Positions 26,544 to 38,105 of a DNA stretch of 64,000 nucleotides are shown here, piece by piece (the stretch's first letter is position 1; every line of letters begins with the position of its first letter). The notes beneath the pieces are model-generated. The model was not told where the DNA came from. It made no database searches and saw only the letters and a program-made list of their open reading frames with translations. Origin of the DNA: Muscardinus avellanarius (lineage: Eukaryota > Chordata > Mammalia > Rodentia > Gliridae); the NCBI GenBank assembly GCA_963383645.1, contig OY726571.1:81660888-81724887 (forward strand). The letters run 5' to 3'. The position numbers and the translations under genes are program-made.

Positions 26544-26758
26544 GCGGGGCGTGGTGGAGCACGCTTGTAATCCCAGCATTTGGGAGGCTGAGACCGGAGG
26601 ATCGCGCTTCGCAAACAGCCTCAGGTACTTAAGTGAGGCCCTATACAACTCAGTGAGACCCTGTTTCAAAATAAAGAATAAAAAAAAATGGGCAGGGGGT
26701 GTAGCTCGGAGGTCAAATGCCTCTGGGTTCCATCCCAAGACGCGCAAAAGAAAAAAAA
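26544..26758 (+). repeat. B1-dID SINE
   Basis: Full copy with GCGGGGCGTGGTGGAGCACG at the start and an A-rich tail. Confidence 0.85.
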
Positions 26759-26769
26759 ATGACAGAGTA

Positions 26770-27760
26770 CACTTTCTGAAAGGAAAACAAGAGAAGTTAA
26801 CAAAGAAAAGTGGAGTTTATGAATGCTTTTGTTTTTCAAAATCAAATGGAAGCTTATCACATCTATTTGGCTATGTATATTAACATCATGAATAATCCAG
26901 TTATTATTAATCATTTTTGCTACATCCTCAGATACTCCTGGGTAGAATTCTCAAAATGATACCTGCCATAAAACATAAATATGCCCTAGAAATAATCACC
27001 ACCTCTCTCAGAAACCCAAGTGGGTTATTGTTTGAAGAACAGTGCATTAACATCAAATTTTGATTGGTTCTGAATGCCAGGCCAAAGATTTTTAACTTTG
27101 TCTTACAGAATTGTGGGACTGAGGGGATTTTGTCTTGCTTATTTTGTACAGATAAACTTGACAAAAGTGATAATTTGGTATCCCCATTTTGTATTAGTAT
27201 TATTATCTATTTTTACATCTTCCAGCCAAAGACCACCAGTACGCCTGCGGTTGGATATGTTGAGCTTGTTGCTGCTGTAACTAGAAAGAACTCTCCATGG
27301 GCAGCCTTGGAGGGCCTCAGTCAAGAGGAGTTTTATGAGGCCTTTGTGTACTCATGATCTGGTCAGGAAGGAAGAGAGAGAAAAAATTGGTATCTGAATA
27401 AATTGTATCTAGAAGAAGAATAGAATAAAGTTAAAACTATAAAAACAGTGGGCTCTCAGTTGGTAGAGGGGGTTTGGTATTTTTGTGATCTGCACGATGA
27501 CTTTATTACCTGTGCCTAGTCAAAACTATGAAATGTTTGTTGCTGTTTGGTTTTGTTTGGTTGGTTCTATCTCATTTTTTCACCACAATCAGAGAGGTAA
27601 ATATGATGCAAATGTTCTGAGATTATTTTTCAACAGAAGAGTAGCATGGACTAATGGTAAGTGCCAGGCCAGTTCCTGACAACACCCAGACTTAGTGAAT
27701 ACTCAGACCAGATTCTGGATGGATGCCAGCAGCTGATTTTCTTCTTTTCATCTATGACTC
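26770..27760. other. Spacer, no gene recognised
   Basis: AT-rich. An open frame at 27064-27357 on + (97 codons) overlaps other frames and has no recognisable family features. Confidence 0.4.
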
Positions 27761-27771
27761 TCTCTCTCTCT

Positions 27772-27773
<2 letters not shown>

Positions 27774-27819
<46 letters not shown>
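27774..27819 (+). repeat. (TA)n microsatellite
   Basis: Uninterrupted TA units preceded by a (CT)n tract. Confidence 0.93.
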
Positions 27820-27822
<3 letters not shown>

Positions 27823-28005
27823 AGTTATGTGTGTGCCAGTACACACCTCTTAACTCAGCAATTCAAGAAGACTAGAGCAGGAAGATCACAACTTCAGTCA
27901 ACCTGGGCAACTTAGCGAAACCTTGTCTCAAAATAAAAAATAAAAAAGGGCTGTAGCTCAGTGGTAGAGCACCCCTGAGTTGTATCTCTAGCACTGAAAA
28001 AAAAA
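27820..28005 (+). repeat. B1-dID SINE, diverged
   Basis: Weak B1 half (CAATTCAAGAAGACTAGAGC), then an ID half AGCTCAGTGGTAGAGCACCC and A9. Confidence 0.7.
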
Positions 28006-28359
28006 TTATGTGTGTCTATATAATAACATGATATGAAATAAATTAAAAAGTGAAGGTGAAAACCTGGAATATGATTAGGAATCAAAGACAATATCAACAG
28101 ATGACAATAAAAATTCAACATACTGAGTATCAAATCAACATCAGAACATATTAAGCTAAAACAGATAAAATGTACAATGTTGCATTTTTTTAAAGTTAGG
28201 TGACAAATTACAAAATGTTTCTGGAAAGTAAAGAATTTATTTGGTGCCTGCGGTGTTGGGATTAGGAATTATAAATATGATAAAATTATGATTTTCATTC
28301 AACCAACAGAGCTGAACTGCATTCTCTGATTATACATTCTGATGACACCAGCTGCCTTG

Positions 28360-28930
28360 CTGAAGAAACCAACGTGTCAAGAAACTGAGAACAACAGCCA
28401 GAAGTAAGAAAGGCTCCCAGTCCAATAACCTTTAAGGAACTAAATTCTGCCATCAAACACAAGCCTTTGAAAGCAAGCCTTCCCTGCTGATCCTGGAGAT
28501 GGCCTCAGCTCAGTCAACACCTGTAACAGACTCATATGTAACACACTTAAATAACACCTATAGCTAACTATAACAGGCCCTAGGAAGGAACAGGACCCGG
28601 CTTAGCCCTTTTTTTTTTTTTTTTCAGTACTGGGGATGGAACCTTGGGGCATTCTACTTCTGAGTAGACCTTGGAAACAGGGTCTCATTGAGTTGCAAGG
28701 GGATTTACTATGTAGCTAAGCCGAGATCCTCCCGTTCCTACCTTCTGAATGTTGGACTTACAACCATGCGCCACCATGCCTGGCCCTTAGCCATTATTAA
28801 TGTTCTTTAGATTTAATCACTGGTCACGCTGTGACCAACAGAAGCTATGTTGGACTGAATAATGGCTCCCAGAAAAGGTCTACATCCCTCACTGGGGCCA
28901 AGTAGGCAGGAGAGAGTTTAAGGACTATTT
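28360..28930 (+). repeat. MLT1-like LTR fragments (ERVL-MaLR)
   Basis: 28385-28530 (AGAACAACAGCCAGAAGTAA, AGGAACTAAATTCTGCCATC) and 28850-28930 (GGACTGAATAATGGCTCCC) follow two parts of the MLT1 consensus as I recall it. A younger SINE lies between them. Consensus match is from memory. Confidence 0.5.
28607..28795 (-). repeat. B1-dID SINE, diverged
   Basis: T-run, ID half CAGTACTGGGGATGGAACC, and B1 half ending GCGCCACCATGCCTGGCC. Confidence 0.8.
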
Positions 28931-28934
28931 CTGG

Positions 28935-30250
28935 AACAACTGCTAGAGGCCAGAGGAGCTCCCGGGCTTCTTTTGCTGTCATGGAGAGCACTGAAGAATA
29001 TATTTTGAACTCAGAGCACAAACAGGAGGAATTTGGAGTTCTATAGAAAGGTGGGATTGGGACTTTGTATAAGAAAACAGGAAGATTTATATGCTCTTGC
29101 ATCTGGTCAGTGGATCTTTCAAATATTTCTGGCACAAATTTTCTCTAAGGAGCATTCGTAGGGAGCCTTGTGCATGGAGACAATGGAGGTCTCAGATGAC
29201 TACAATAACCTCCAAAGCATTTGGACTGCAGTCCAGAGAAGAAAAGGGTTACAGGTGGGACTTCTGTCATTGGAAACATTATTCATCCCAGTATATAATT
29301 AACTGACAGATCTCTGATAGACAGGAGGCACCAGCAAAGCAAAACGGGCATCAAAAAGAAAGATTCTAGATGGATAGGAGGATGTTGGGAGAGAGGACCT
29401 TTCCGTAACTAGAAAAAAAAAAGATCAAGAAGCAGGATATGGCCCCAGAAAAGAGGAAGTTCGAGGCTGGGGGGTGTTTGTACTTGCATGCCATGTCTAC
29501 TCCTGGTCTGGGCAAACTTAAGGGCAAAGTCCCCAAAACGGTTACAGGCGCATTGACATTAGCCATTAAATCAGGAGACATTTTATTTTCTTACTGAAAG
29601 ATGGATATGTACTTTTAATAGACCAGTTAATCTTCCAAATTAGACGGGGCAGTGCATGAGCTTAGGGTGTTTAGATGGAACCTTCCTTCTGTATAGACAG
29701 TCTGAATAATATAAATGCGGCTGTTGTTGGGTGCTTTATTAAAGGCCAGGAGGCTCCCAGAAAGAAAGTAACTGGAGTTTCAGAAATATCACCAGGGTAG
29801 AGAGTCTAACTTACCAGAATCCAAAGAACTCTGGGCAAAAAGGCAAAAAGGGACACAAAAGAAAGTGGGACCAGGGCTAGAATTCCAGAGCTAAAGAGAG
29901 ACGTTTTCACCACCAGAGACTCCATGTTGATTGGAGAAAGCATCCGGCAGCTAAGGATTCAGGAGAATCAAAGGGAGAAAAGTACCAAGATGCAACTCTG
30001 AGGTCCAAAGAGAGTTACATACAAGTTCCTAAACCAAGGCCCGCGTGCTAAACAATAAATGATGTGTTCGGTGTATGAGAGGCCTTAATACTGCAACTTG
30101 TCTGATATACTCAGGTTCAAACATACATTTTGAATACTTACCTGGCAGGGGAGATGGTCACATTACTCCTAGGAGGAAAAAGCACAAGTTAGGATGCCAG
30201 ACCCCGGATTCCCCAGGAACTGGAGCTAGAGACAGAAAACAAAAAGTAAC
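28935..30250. other. Spacer, no gene recognised
   Basis: Unique sequence with no SINE. Nothing identified before the Gln tRNA. Confidence 0.4.
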
Positions 30251-30252
30251 AA

Positions 30253-30324
30253 AGATCCCACCGAGATTTGAACTCGGATCGCTGGATTCAAAGTCCAGAG
30301 TGCTAACCATTACACCATGGGGCC
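30253..30324 (-). tRNA. tRNA-Gln-TTG: tRNA-Gln (TTG), acceptor stem slightly altered
   Basis: A 72-base - strand gene GGCCCCATGG...GGTGGGATCT with anticodon TTG in ACTTTGAA. The D, anticodon and T arms (CGAGTTCAAATCTCG) are intact. In the acceptor, C3 faces A70 (mismatch) and G2 faces T71 (wobble). The copy at 30877 shares the C3-A70 mismatch but keeps C71. A T5 run follows downstream on the - strand. Probably functional, but the weaker of the two. Confidence 0.9.
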
Positions 30325-30406
30325 ACACAACTGAGTGATAAGGTGCCTATAAATTATTGCAAAATAGTCATTTATAAACTAATTTTGGGTTAATATTAAG
30401 ATTCTG

Positions 30407-30582
30407 GCTATAATCCCAGTATTTAGGAAGTTGAGACAGGAGGATTGCATGTTCGAGGACAGCCTCAGCAATTTAGCAAGACCCTCAGCAACCTAGAGGC
30501 CAGGTTTCCAAATTAAAAGGACTAAGGGTGGAGCTTAGAGGTTGAATGCCCCTGGGTTTGATCCCTAGCAATTCTGAAAAAC
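30407..30582 (+). repeat. B1-dID SINE
   Basis: B1 half with ATTTAGGAAGTTGAGACAGG and ID half with GGTTGAATGCCCCTGGG. Confidence 0.8.
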
Positions 30583-30876
30583 AAGTTCGTGTTAGAAAGT
30601 CATGGAACTCGAACCCACTGAGTAGTCTTCAAGAAAAGAATTTAAGTTCAGAATGTGAATGATTTGCCAGGATCTGGGAGGACTCTGGCCTCTACCAAAA
30701 GAGAGATAACAAAAGACACAGGAGGAACCTCAAGTGAAAACACAAGGTGTCGTTCCACTGGAAAGCGAGATTGCTGCCTAAGATCAGTTGTCCAGTTGGC
30801 ACAAGCTCTGGTGTCTGAAACAGCCATAGGATGTGACAGTGATTTACGAGAAGGCAGAGGAACTAAAATTAAAGCA

Positions 30877-30948
30877 AGGTCCCACCGAGATTTGAACTCG
30901 GATCGCTGGATTCAAAGTCCAGAGTGCTAACCATTACACCATGGGGCC
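30877..30948 (-). tRNA. tRNA-Gln-TTG: tRNA-Gln (TTG)
   Basis: A 72-base - strand gene GGCCCCATGG...GGTGGGACCT, anticodon TTG. It differs from the copy at 30253 by one base in the 3' acceptor strand. C3 faces A70; I recall that a human Gln-TTG gene also starts GGCCCC, so the mismatch may be old and tolerated. A T4 run lies about 9 bases downstream. Confidence 0.94.
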
Positions 30949-31324
30949 CACATAAGGTAGTTTTTACTGAGAAATTTTGGGTAGCTATTGTGTAGTGATA
31001 GATTAGTCTAATTGAAATGTTGTATATCCTGGATCTGTAAAATAGGCTTTCGTTCAAGTGAACAAATTACTCCAACTCTGCGGGCAGAGAGTTTGAATAT
31101 TGATGTTCTTTGCGAAATCAGAAAGAACCATACATTTGCTGAAAGTCTTATCTTCGGGTTTACAGAGGTTAAGTGTCAGCACTTGGAAATGTAGAACACC
31201 CATACACATGGAAAACGAGGAAGAAAACAGTTAAGTGTGAGATGCCTGTGATTTTCCGGTAATTTCGCAGAGAAAAACAAATTTTTACCAATTTAAATAT
31301 TTTATTAATATATTATATATTATA

Positions 31325-31531
31325 TATTATTTTGTGTGTGTGTTACTGAGGGTGTAACCCAGGGGCATTTCTACCTCCGGGCTATACTCCCAGACTTAGT
31401 TTATACTTTATTTGAAAACAGGGTCTCACTAAGTTGCTGAGTCTCACAATGTAGGCTTCTAAACTGTTCAATTCTCCTGTCTCGGCCTCCCAAGCGCTGG
31501 GATTACAAGCGTGCGCCACCACGCCTGGCTA
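31325..31531 (-). repeat. B1-dID SINE
   Basis: ID half GTGTGTTACTGAGGGTGTAA, and B1 half ending GTGCGCCACCACGCCTGGC. Preceded by AT-rich repeats (31300-31330). Confidence 0.83.
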
Positions 31532-31539
31532 ATTCAAAG

Positions 31540-32255
31540 GTTTTTGCTCATTTTTTTTTTCCTTATCTGCATTTCTCTAGTGGCTCCTTTACTCATATAA
31601 TACTAACAAAATAATAAATAAGTTTAATTCTTACGATTGTTTATGTTGCATTAACGAAAATGGGTACGTGTTAGGAAGAGTTTCAGATAGTAAAACAGAA
31701 TAAGATTTAGCCAAAATCTAAGTCAAAATTTTTCATCTGGTGTTATTCTCTAAGCAGGCCTGGCCTTCCAAAGTGGGATGATAGAAAGACTCAAATGAGA
31801 AAAAGGACTGGAAATTTCTGTTAGAGATGTTGATTCCACAACATCAACTCTGTTCACGGGTAGAATAGAGATGAATTGGATGTAACTGAATTCTTGGAAG
31901 AACGTAGAGGGAAAGAAATTAAAGGCAAGCGAGGTTTTCGAAGTCAGACAGAAATCAGATTTCAGAAGTCAGACATGAGCTAGATTTAGGATAAGTAGGC
32001 ACCAATTAAATATAGAAAAGCAAAGCAGCCCGAATGTTTTGCTGCATCTCTATAGAGGCATCAGAAATTTCTGCTGTTCTCAGGTTCGTAAAGCACCCAC
32101 TAAAATTTTTCTCTAGATCCTTTTGAAAGGAATGGAACGACCAGGTTCCGATTATTTGAGGAAAAATAGCAACGGAGTAATATAAAGCACTGTTGTGTGA
32201 CGTTTGCTGAGAACTTACAGGTGAGAGTAACACCGAGGACACCTGCAAAGAAAAC
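31540..32255. other. Spacer, no gene recognised
   Basis: AT-rich and unassigned. Confidence 0.45.
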
Positions 32256-32262
32256 ACTACAC

Positions 32263-32344
32263 CGTAGTCGGCAGGATTCGAACCTGCGCGGGGAGACCCC
32301 AATGGATTTCAAGTCCATCGCCTTAACCACTCGGCCACGACTAC
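32263..32344 (-). tRNA. tRNA-Ser-TGA: tRNA-Ser (TGA)
   Basis: An 82-base class II - strand gene GTAGTCGTGGCCGAGTGG...CCGACTACG, anticodon TGA (GGACTTGAAATCC), long variable arm (GGGGTCTCCCC). Base for base it differs from the + strand Ser-AGA gene at 42379 only at anticodon position 34. A T4 run lies downstream. Confidence 0.97.
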
Positions 32345-32349
32345 ATGCT

Positions 32350-32730
32350 TACAAATGCCCCTGGATATATTCCCATGAGAAGTAATATCACACCTGTTAC
32401 AAACGATTTTTACAATTAATGATTCTGAAAGGCTAACTACAGTGCTGGAAATAATGATAAAAAGTTGCAAATAAATAAAAAGATGCACTCGAGCAACAAC
32501 ACACCTCAACGATCGACTAACATATAATTTTAGGGACGCAGTGAAGCCCTGAGGACTTTTGAGAGGCTCAGGAACCTCCATGTGAGTGAGGATGCACCAA
32601 TCACCATTGCCTTAGCGCGGAAATATCTTTTACTAGCAATGTACTTTTTGCACAGTCAGCCCCCAAAACTCTGAGACAGATCTTAAAGAGACCCTTTATC
32701 CTAAAGCCTGGGCTTTCTCAAAAGGTTATT
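32350..32730. other. Spacer, no gene recognised
   Basis: Nothing identified. Confidence 0.45.
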
Positions 32731-32737
32731 ATAAGCA

Positions 32738-32809
32738 TAGCAGAGGATGGTTTCGATCCATCGACCTCTGGGTTATGGGCCCAGCACGCTTCCGCTGCGC
32801 CACTCTGCT
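32738..32809 (-). tRNA. tRNA-iMet-CAT: Initiator tRNA-Met (CAT)
   Basis: 72 bases, identical to the copies at 22946 and 43286. Initiator T-arm signature GGATCGAAACC, anticodon CAT. A T4 run (AAAA at 32720-32723 on the + strand) serves as terminator. Confidence 0.97.
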
Positions 32810-33194
32810 GCACACCATGTAAGTTTTCTGCTTTCGATTCTAAGGCAGTAGATCTGACAGGTTCCAACCTTAGTTCACCAGGTATTTTAGAAAGCTACCA
32901 TGGATTCTCAGAAGGGTGCACAGGTCACACGCCGCCTCCGGAGCCGAGAACCTTCTAGATCTTGGTAAGCAGGCCAGCTGAGGTTGCAGGGAGAGGGGCG
33001 GCGGCATCGGTGGATTGTTCCGAACGGTTGGAAAACACAAATACTGACCGCCATCAATTACAAAAGCAACGCTCCACACGCTTAGGCGTCTCTCAATCAC
33101 CCCAGTACAATGGAGAGACGGCGGTCAAATGTTTATTTGCTCTTTTCATCGAAAATATTTAACCCCAACAGAATGAAATGCAAAAGTAGTACGC

Positions 33195-33265
33195 TGCATT
33201 GGCCGGGAATCGAACCCGGGCCTCCCGCGTGGCAGGCGAGAATTCTACCACTGAACCACCAATGC
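33195..33265 (-). tRNA. tRNA-Gly-GCC: tRNA-Gly (GCC)
   Basis: A 71-base - strand gene GCATTGGTGGTTCAGTGG...CCAATGCA, anticodon GCC (CCTGCCACG), T arm GGGTTCGATTCCC. The acceptor pairs fully. T4 downstream. Confidence 0.97.
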
Positions 33266-33269
33266 CTTC

Positions 33270-34190
33270 CGTCAAGAGTCTTCTGTGTTTGTCCTTATAT
33301 TGATAGTTTTATACTATTGCAAACAGGCAATGTACGTATCTTCATCCCCAAAGAATTTTACTGATTCAAAAAGGGAGGGGGGGAAAAAACTGTCTCCAAA
33401 CATTCTAACAAAAACCTGTGAACCAGAAGGAAGCTGAAAGTTCGCCAATATGTGACCCTTGAAGACTTTTCAAGGTTGAAAAATGCCTATAAATAGCCAA
33501 GATTTTAAAATAGCTTTCTCCCTCCTTCCCCTAAATTAAAACAGATTCTGAAGATCTTTCACTTAGGATGCAAGCCAATTCAACTCATGTACAAGTCAAA
33601 ACGCTCACTTCCACTTTGAAACACCAAGTTTTACGTTTTGGAAGAGACTGGTCTGCTGTTCTGCTACTGGGAACCACGTTTGGCGGGGAAAGTGTTACCA
33701 TTGAAAGTAAGAATAGCGAGGCAACCTGAGAGCAGGCTCCCTGAGAACCCTACTGCAAAGGCCCAATTCTATTACTTGCTCCTGGCGAGGGTGAGCACTC
33801 AGTTGATCAGGTCATTGTGGCACTTTGGAACAAAAAGCCAAAATGGTGCCTGAAAATAAATAGGTAATAAAGCCCCTATTTTTTGGAGCAAAAGCTAACA
33901 CATAGAAAACCATTAGCTAACTGAAAATGCAATGATCTCTACTGAAATAAGTTTTGGGGTTTGAGTTTCAGAAACTTATTGAGTCTGATAGCCTGAGTAT
34001 GTGAAGGCATGCGAAGCCAGGAGGTTTTCCATAGGCCTCGGTCTCACTCTAGTCTCTTTTCACTTTTTAGAACAGAGAAGTGGCAGGGCCAAAGTATGGG
34101 AGGATATATTTAGCAGCTGTGTTTGGGTGCTTTGGGGGGCTTGAGGGAGAAGCAGGGAGCATCAACAGCAAATTAAGAGTCTACTACTGG
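33270..34190. other. Spacer, no gene recognised
   Basis: Unique sequence. The 71-codon frame at 33638-33853 has no recognisable features. Confidence 0.4.
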
Positions 34191-34194
34191 TTTT

Positions 34195-34436
34195 GGTTTT
34201 AGTTTTGGTACTGGGGATTGAACCCAGGGGTATTTTACCTCCAAGCTATGTCCCTAGCCTTTTTGTTTGTTTGTTTGTTTGTTTATTTGTTTGTTTTGTT
34301 TTGTTTAATTTTGAAACAAGGTCTTGCTGAGTTGCTAGGAGGCTTGCTGTATTACTGAGGCTGTCCTCCAACTGAGATCCTCCTGTCCCAGCCTCCCAAA
34401 TACTGAAATTGCTAGTGTGCACCACCACGCCTAGCT
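34195..34436 (-). repeat. B1-dID SINE with (TTTG)n
   Basis: ID half GGTACTGGGGATTGAACCC, a TTTG-rich tract, and B1 half ending CACCACCACGCCTAGC. Confidence 0.83.
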
Positions 34437-34687
34437 TACTGTTTTTCTTAAAAGAAACTGGTTTCTTCTCTTAATAACAGAACTGAATAGAATGAGAAAT
34501 AACCAAAAGTTTGGTCAAGTTACATAATTTCATAGTTCTATTTCTTCATATGTAAATGGAACTTAGAAAAGTTCACCTATACTCCTTAGGGGGCTGGCTA
34601 TATAGGTAATTAAATTTACGGAGCCCCCCCAGCCCCACCCCAAAACTTAGTGAGACCCTGTCTCAATATACAAAATAAAATAGTGCT

Positions 34688-35030
34688 GGGAGCCGGGTGT
34701 GGTGTTACACACTTGTAATCCCAGCATTTGGGAGGCTGAGGCAGGAGGCTGAGGCAGGAGGATCTGGATCTAAGCCAGCCTCAACTACTTAGTGAGGCCT
34801 TTAAAACTCAGTGAGATTGTGTTTCAAAATAAATAATAAACCGGGCGTGGTGGCGCACGCTTGTAATCCCCGCGCTTGGGAAGCAGAGACAGGAGGATCG
34901 CGCAGGTTCGAAGCCAGCCGCTCGCGCGCTGGTTTAGGAGACCCTGTTTCCAAATAAAAATGTAAAAATAGGTCTGGGAGTGTAGTCCGGAGATAGAAGG
35001 GCTTCCAGGAACCCCAGTACCACCAAAAAA

Positions 35031-35066
<36 letters not shown>

Positions 35067-35215
35067 AAAAAATAGGGCTGGGAGTGTAGCTTAAAGATAG
35101 AATGCCCCTAGGTTCCATCCCCAGTACCGAAAAAAAAAAAAAAAAATAGGGTTGGGGATGTAGATCAGAGAATGCCCCTGGGCTCAATCCTCAGTACCAC
35201 AAAAAATAAATAAAT
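34688..35215 (+). repeat. B1-dID SINE cluster
   Basis: A first copy (B1 half 34688-34835) is interrupted by a complete second copy (34840-35035) with an (AATA)n tail. ID halves at about 35070-35140 and 35150-35205 follow. A nested stack of at least two insertions. Confidence 0.78.
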
Positions 35216-35228
35216 AAGGGTACTTGTT

Positions 35229-35454
35229 TTTTTTTTTTTTGGGGGGGGGTTGTGGTACTGGGGGTGGAACCCAGAGGCATTCTACCTCCAGGCTATGCTC
35301 CCAGACCTATTTTATATTTTTTATTTGGAAACAGGGTCTCACTAAGTTGCTGAGAGCCTTACTCAGTAGCTGAGGCTGGCTTCGAACCTGTGTGATCCTC
35401 CTGACTCAGCCTCCCAAGTGCTGGGATTACAAGCTTGGGCCACCACGCCCAGCT
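35229..35454 (-). repeat. B1-dID SINE
   Basis: T/G run, ID half GTACTGGGGGTGGAACCC, and B1 half ending GGCCACCACGCCCAGC. Confidence 0.85.
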
Positions 35455-35552
35455 TAAATAAGGGTACTTAAATGGGTTGCATTCCTATTACCACTAAATT
35501 AATTAATTAACTAATTAATTAATTAATTAAAAATGGTGGCTCTGAAAGCCTC

Positions 35553-35737
35553 TGAGCAGGGCATGGTGGCAGAAGCCTGTAATCCCAGTATTTGGAAGGC
35601 TGAGACAAAAGGATTTAGGTTCAAGGACAGCCTCAGTGAGTAGTAAGACTCACAACCTAGCAAGACCCTGTTTCAAAATAAAAATTTAAAAATAGGGTGT
35701 AGCTTGGAGGTAGAATTTCCCTAGGTTCAATCCCCAT

Positions 35738-35782
<45 letters not shown>
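35553..35782 (+). repeat. B1-dID SINE with (CA)n tail
   Basis: B1 half AGGGCATGGTGGCAGAAGCC, ID half AGGTAGAATTTCCCTAGG, then uninterrupted CA units to 35782. The sequence before it is a (TTAA)-type repeat. Confidence 0.85.
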
Positions 35783-35783
<1 letters not shown>

Positions 35784-36037
35784 CTTCTGGAACAATAGTA
35801 TAAAGGAACCAGGTAGATATTAGCTACCAATGATCACTTCATGTAACGTTTTAATGAAACACTGGAAGACAAATATCTGACCATATTCTACTTATAAACA
35901 GAACTCATATTAGTTGTATTAAATTTATGGTATAAGGTAGGCTAGTCTAGAACAAATACCCAAAGCAATATGAGTGATATAATCGCTTCAGTGTGTATTT
36001 TACTGCTTCATTTTATTTTATTTTTATTTATTATTTT

Positions 36038-36247
36038 TATTTTTTGGTGGTACTGGGGGTGGAACCCAGAGGCTTTCTACCTCCGGGCTATACTCTCAGA
36101 CCTATTTTATACTTTATGTGGAAACAGGGTCTCACTAAGTTGCTGAGAGCCTCACTAAGTAGCTGAGGCTGGCTTCGAACCTGTGCGATCCTCCTGTCTC
36201 AGCCTCCCAAACGCAGGGATTACAAGCGTGTGCCACCACGCCCGGCT
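36038..36247 (-). repeat. B1-dID SINE
   Basis: Full copy, ID half GTGGTACTGGGGGTGGAACC, ending CACCACGCCCGGC. Confidence 0.87.
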
Positions 36248-36259
36248 CTACTGCCTCAT

Positions 36260-36895
36260 TTTACTGACCTTTCGTCAAATGCTGACTCCCCCAAATATGA
36301 TCAAAACCCCACAGGAAGTACAAAGCTGGTAAGAGAGAACACTAACACAAATCCTGATAATGTCTCAAAGGGGTAAGGGCAAAGTTGAGATTTACTCAGA
36401 TTTTTGAAATCTAGCGTTTGGCGAGTCTTTCAAAGTTGCTTTCCACACTGAAGCAGAGGGAAAACATAACATTTCCTTATGAAGTGTTGGAATCAGTGAA
36501 CTTGGTAATAACACATCATTGTCGGATCTTCTCACTGGATGTCATTCATACGGGAGACGGGTGGGGAATGAGACTCAAATGCGCTGCTCAAAGATAAATC
36601 TAGTGAAACCAAAGCATACACCATAGAAACTCTAAAATTGGGAAATCTATGTTTAAGTGAGATTGAAATAAAATGGGCATTTATGGAAGCCAGTCAGCTT
36701 CCCAGACATGACCACTGGCTCAGTGTGGTCTCCTGTCCTAGTTTCTGAAACTTACCTCTATTAATAGAGCAAATTCAGTGATGTTATCACCTGAAAGGAA
36801 CTGGGTGCCACATACTGAGTCTCACTAACAGGACTCATCGAAACCTGATAATATACATCAAAATACAAATTATCAGTTTGCAGGGGAATATATAA
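36260..36895. other. Spacer, no gene recognised
   Basis: Unique sequence, nothing identified. Confidence 0.4.
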
Positions 36896-36994
36896 CTTTT
36901 TAACACTGAAGTGTTTAGAGCCACAGTTCAGGTCGCCTTCATTGATCCTGGTAGAGGGTAAGAGTATGAAGGTGTGTTTTGTTTTTGGTTTTGG

Positions 36995-37405
36995 TTTTTA
37001 CCAGACTTTAGCCAAACTCCCCTGAGCCCTCTTCTCTGTCAGGTCTCAACCACTGCCTAGTCCAGTTTTAGCAAGAATACTGCTAATAAAGTTTATGAAG
37101 ATCTTCACATCCCTGATGTCTAGCCAACTTCCTCTTTGTAATCTTCCAACTCTGGATCTCCTTTACCCTCACCCATGAGACCTGCCCACTGGCTATAAAT
37201 CCCCAGCTGTCCCTGCTATTATGTGGACTTGAGTTTACCGCTGGGGATACTACTCAGTGGCAGAGCACTTGCCTAGCATGCTAGACCCTGGGCTCGAACC
37301 CCAGCATGGCAAGAAAAAAAGGAAAAAGGGGAGTTGCATTCTGTTGTGTATCAAGGGCTCTTTCCCCTGCCGCAGTTGCTTGATTAGAACCTCTTTAGTT
37401 TTAAG
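36995..37405 (+). repeat. Possible old ERV LTR interrupted by an ID element
   Basis: The block has a TATA-like GGCTATAAATCC near 37192 and an LTR-like 3' part after the ID insertion (GGGCTCTTTCCCCTGCCGC). The family is unclear; identified only by general LTR look. Confidence 0.3.
37241..37325 (+). repeat. ID element (tRNA-derived SINE)
   Basis: GCTGGGGATACTACTCAGTGG...GAGCACTTGCCTAGCATG...GGCTCGAACCCCAGC followed by an A-rich tail. It matches the rodent ID (BC1-like, tRNA-Ala-derived) core with A and B boxes. Not a tRNA gene. Confidence 0.85.
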
Positions 37406-37407
37406 AA

Positions 37408-37652
37408 GTGTCTAGCTGGGAGTAGTGCTGCACGCTTGTAATCCCCACCACCACCACCCTTCCCTGTGCTCGGGAGGCTGTGAGACAGGAGGATCGCACA
37501 GGTTCAAAGCCAGCCTCAGCTACTGAGTGAGGCTCTCAGCAACTTAGTGAGACCCTGCTTCCAAATAAAAAATATAAAATAGGTCTGGGAGTATAGCCTG
37601 AAGGTAGAAAGCCTCTGGGTTCCACTCCCGGAACCATAAAAAAAAAAAAAAG
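37408..37652 (+). repeat. B1-dID SINE
   Basis: Diverged B1 half with a small CCACCACCACC expansion, ID half GGTAGAAAGCCTCTGGG, A-tail. Confidence 0.83.
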
Positions 37653-37659
37653 TTTCAAC

Positions 37660-38100
37660 ACACTGTCATAGGGTAAAAAAGTAGGTAATCTTGAGGAATA
37701 TTTCACACAAATTCTGGTAAAACTGATGAATTACTCAAGTTTATTTTTTAAAAGGGGATTCCTACACGCTAATCTGTATCATGTTACACAAATCCAACAT
37801 GATAGCTTAATTATCTGCTGCACCTTTCCTGATACAGAGACACATGTTTTTGTCTGTCATATATATATAGCAAATCTACAGTCACCTAGATTGTACATCA
37901 GTACTATACATGTTTTTTTCTCTGCCTTCCTACTCCTTTTATTTTATCATGGATAACTCCCATGTACCATTCCACATCTAGCTTTGGTCCATAGTCTCTG
38001 AATTCCTCCCCAATTCCATTCCCTTGACACTCACGTTGCAGGTAAAAGGATATGGCTCTTACATCTCTAGGGACTCTACTGCGGGATTCACACACATACC
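37660..38100. other. Spacer, no gene recognised
   Basis: AT-rich, nothing identified up to the EIF2S1 relic. Confidence 0.4.
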
Positions 38101-38105
38101 TCAGA

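Noticed and set aside
27064..27357. 97-codon + strand frame
   Set aside because: No domain recognised, other frames are equally open, and no promoter or splice context.
35028..35066. Short regular repeats as a possible CRISPR or satellite array
   Set aside because: It is the (AATA)n tail of a SINE; there are no spacers. CRISPR is not expected in a mammal.
37241..37325. tRNA-like A and B boxes
   Set aside because: The sequence is an ID SINE with an A-tail, not a tRNA gene; the cloverleaf does not close. The same applies to 46503 and 49628.
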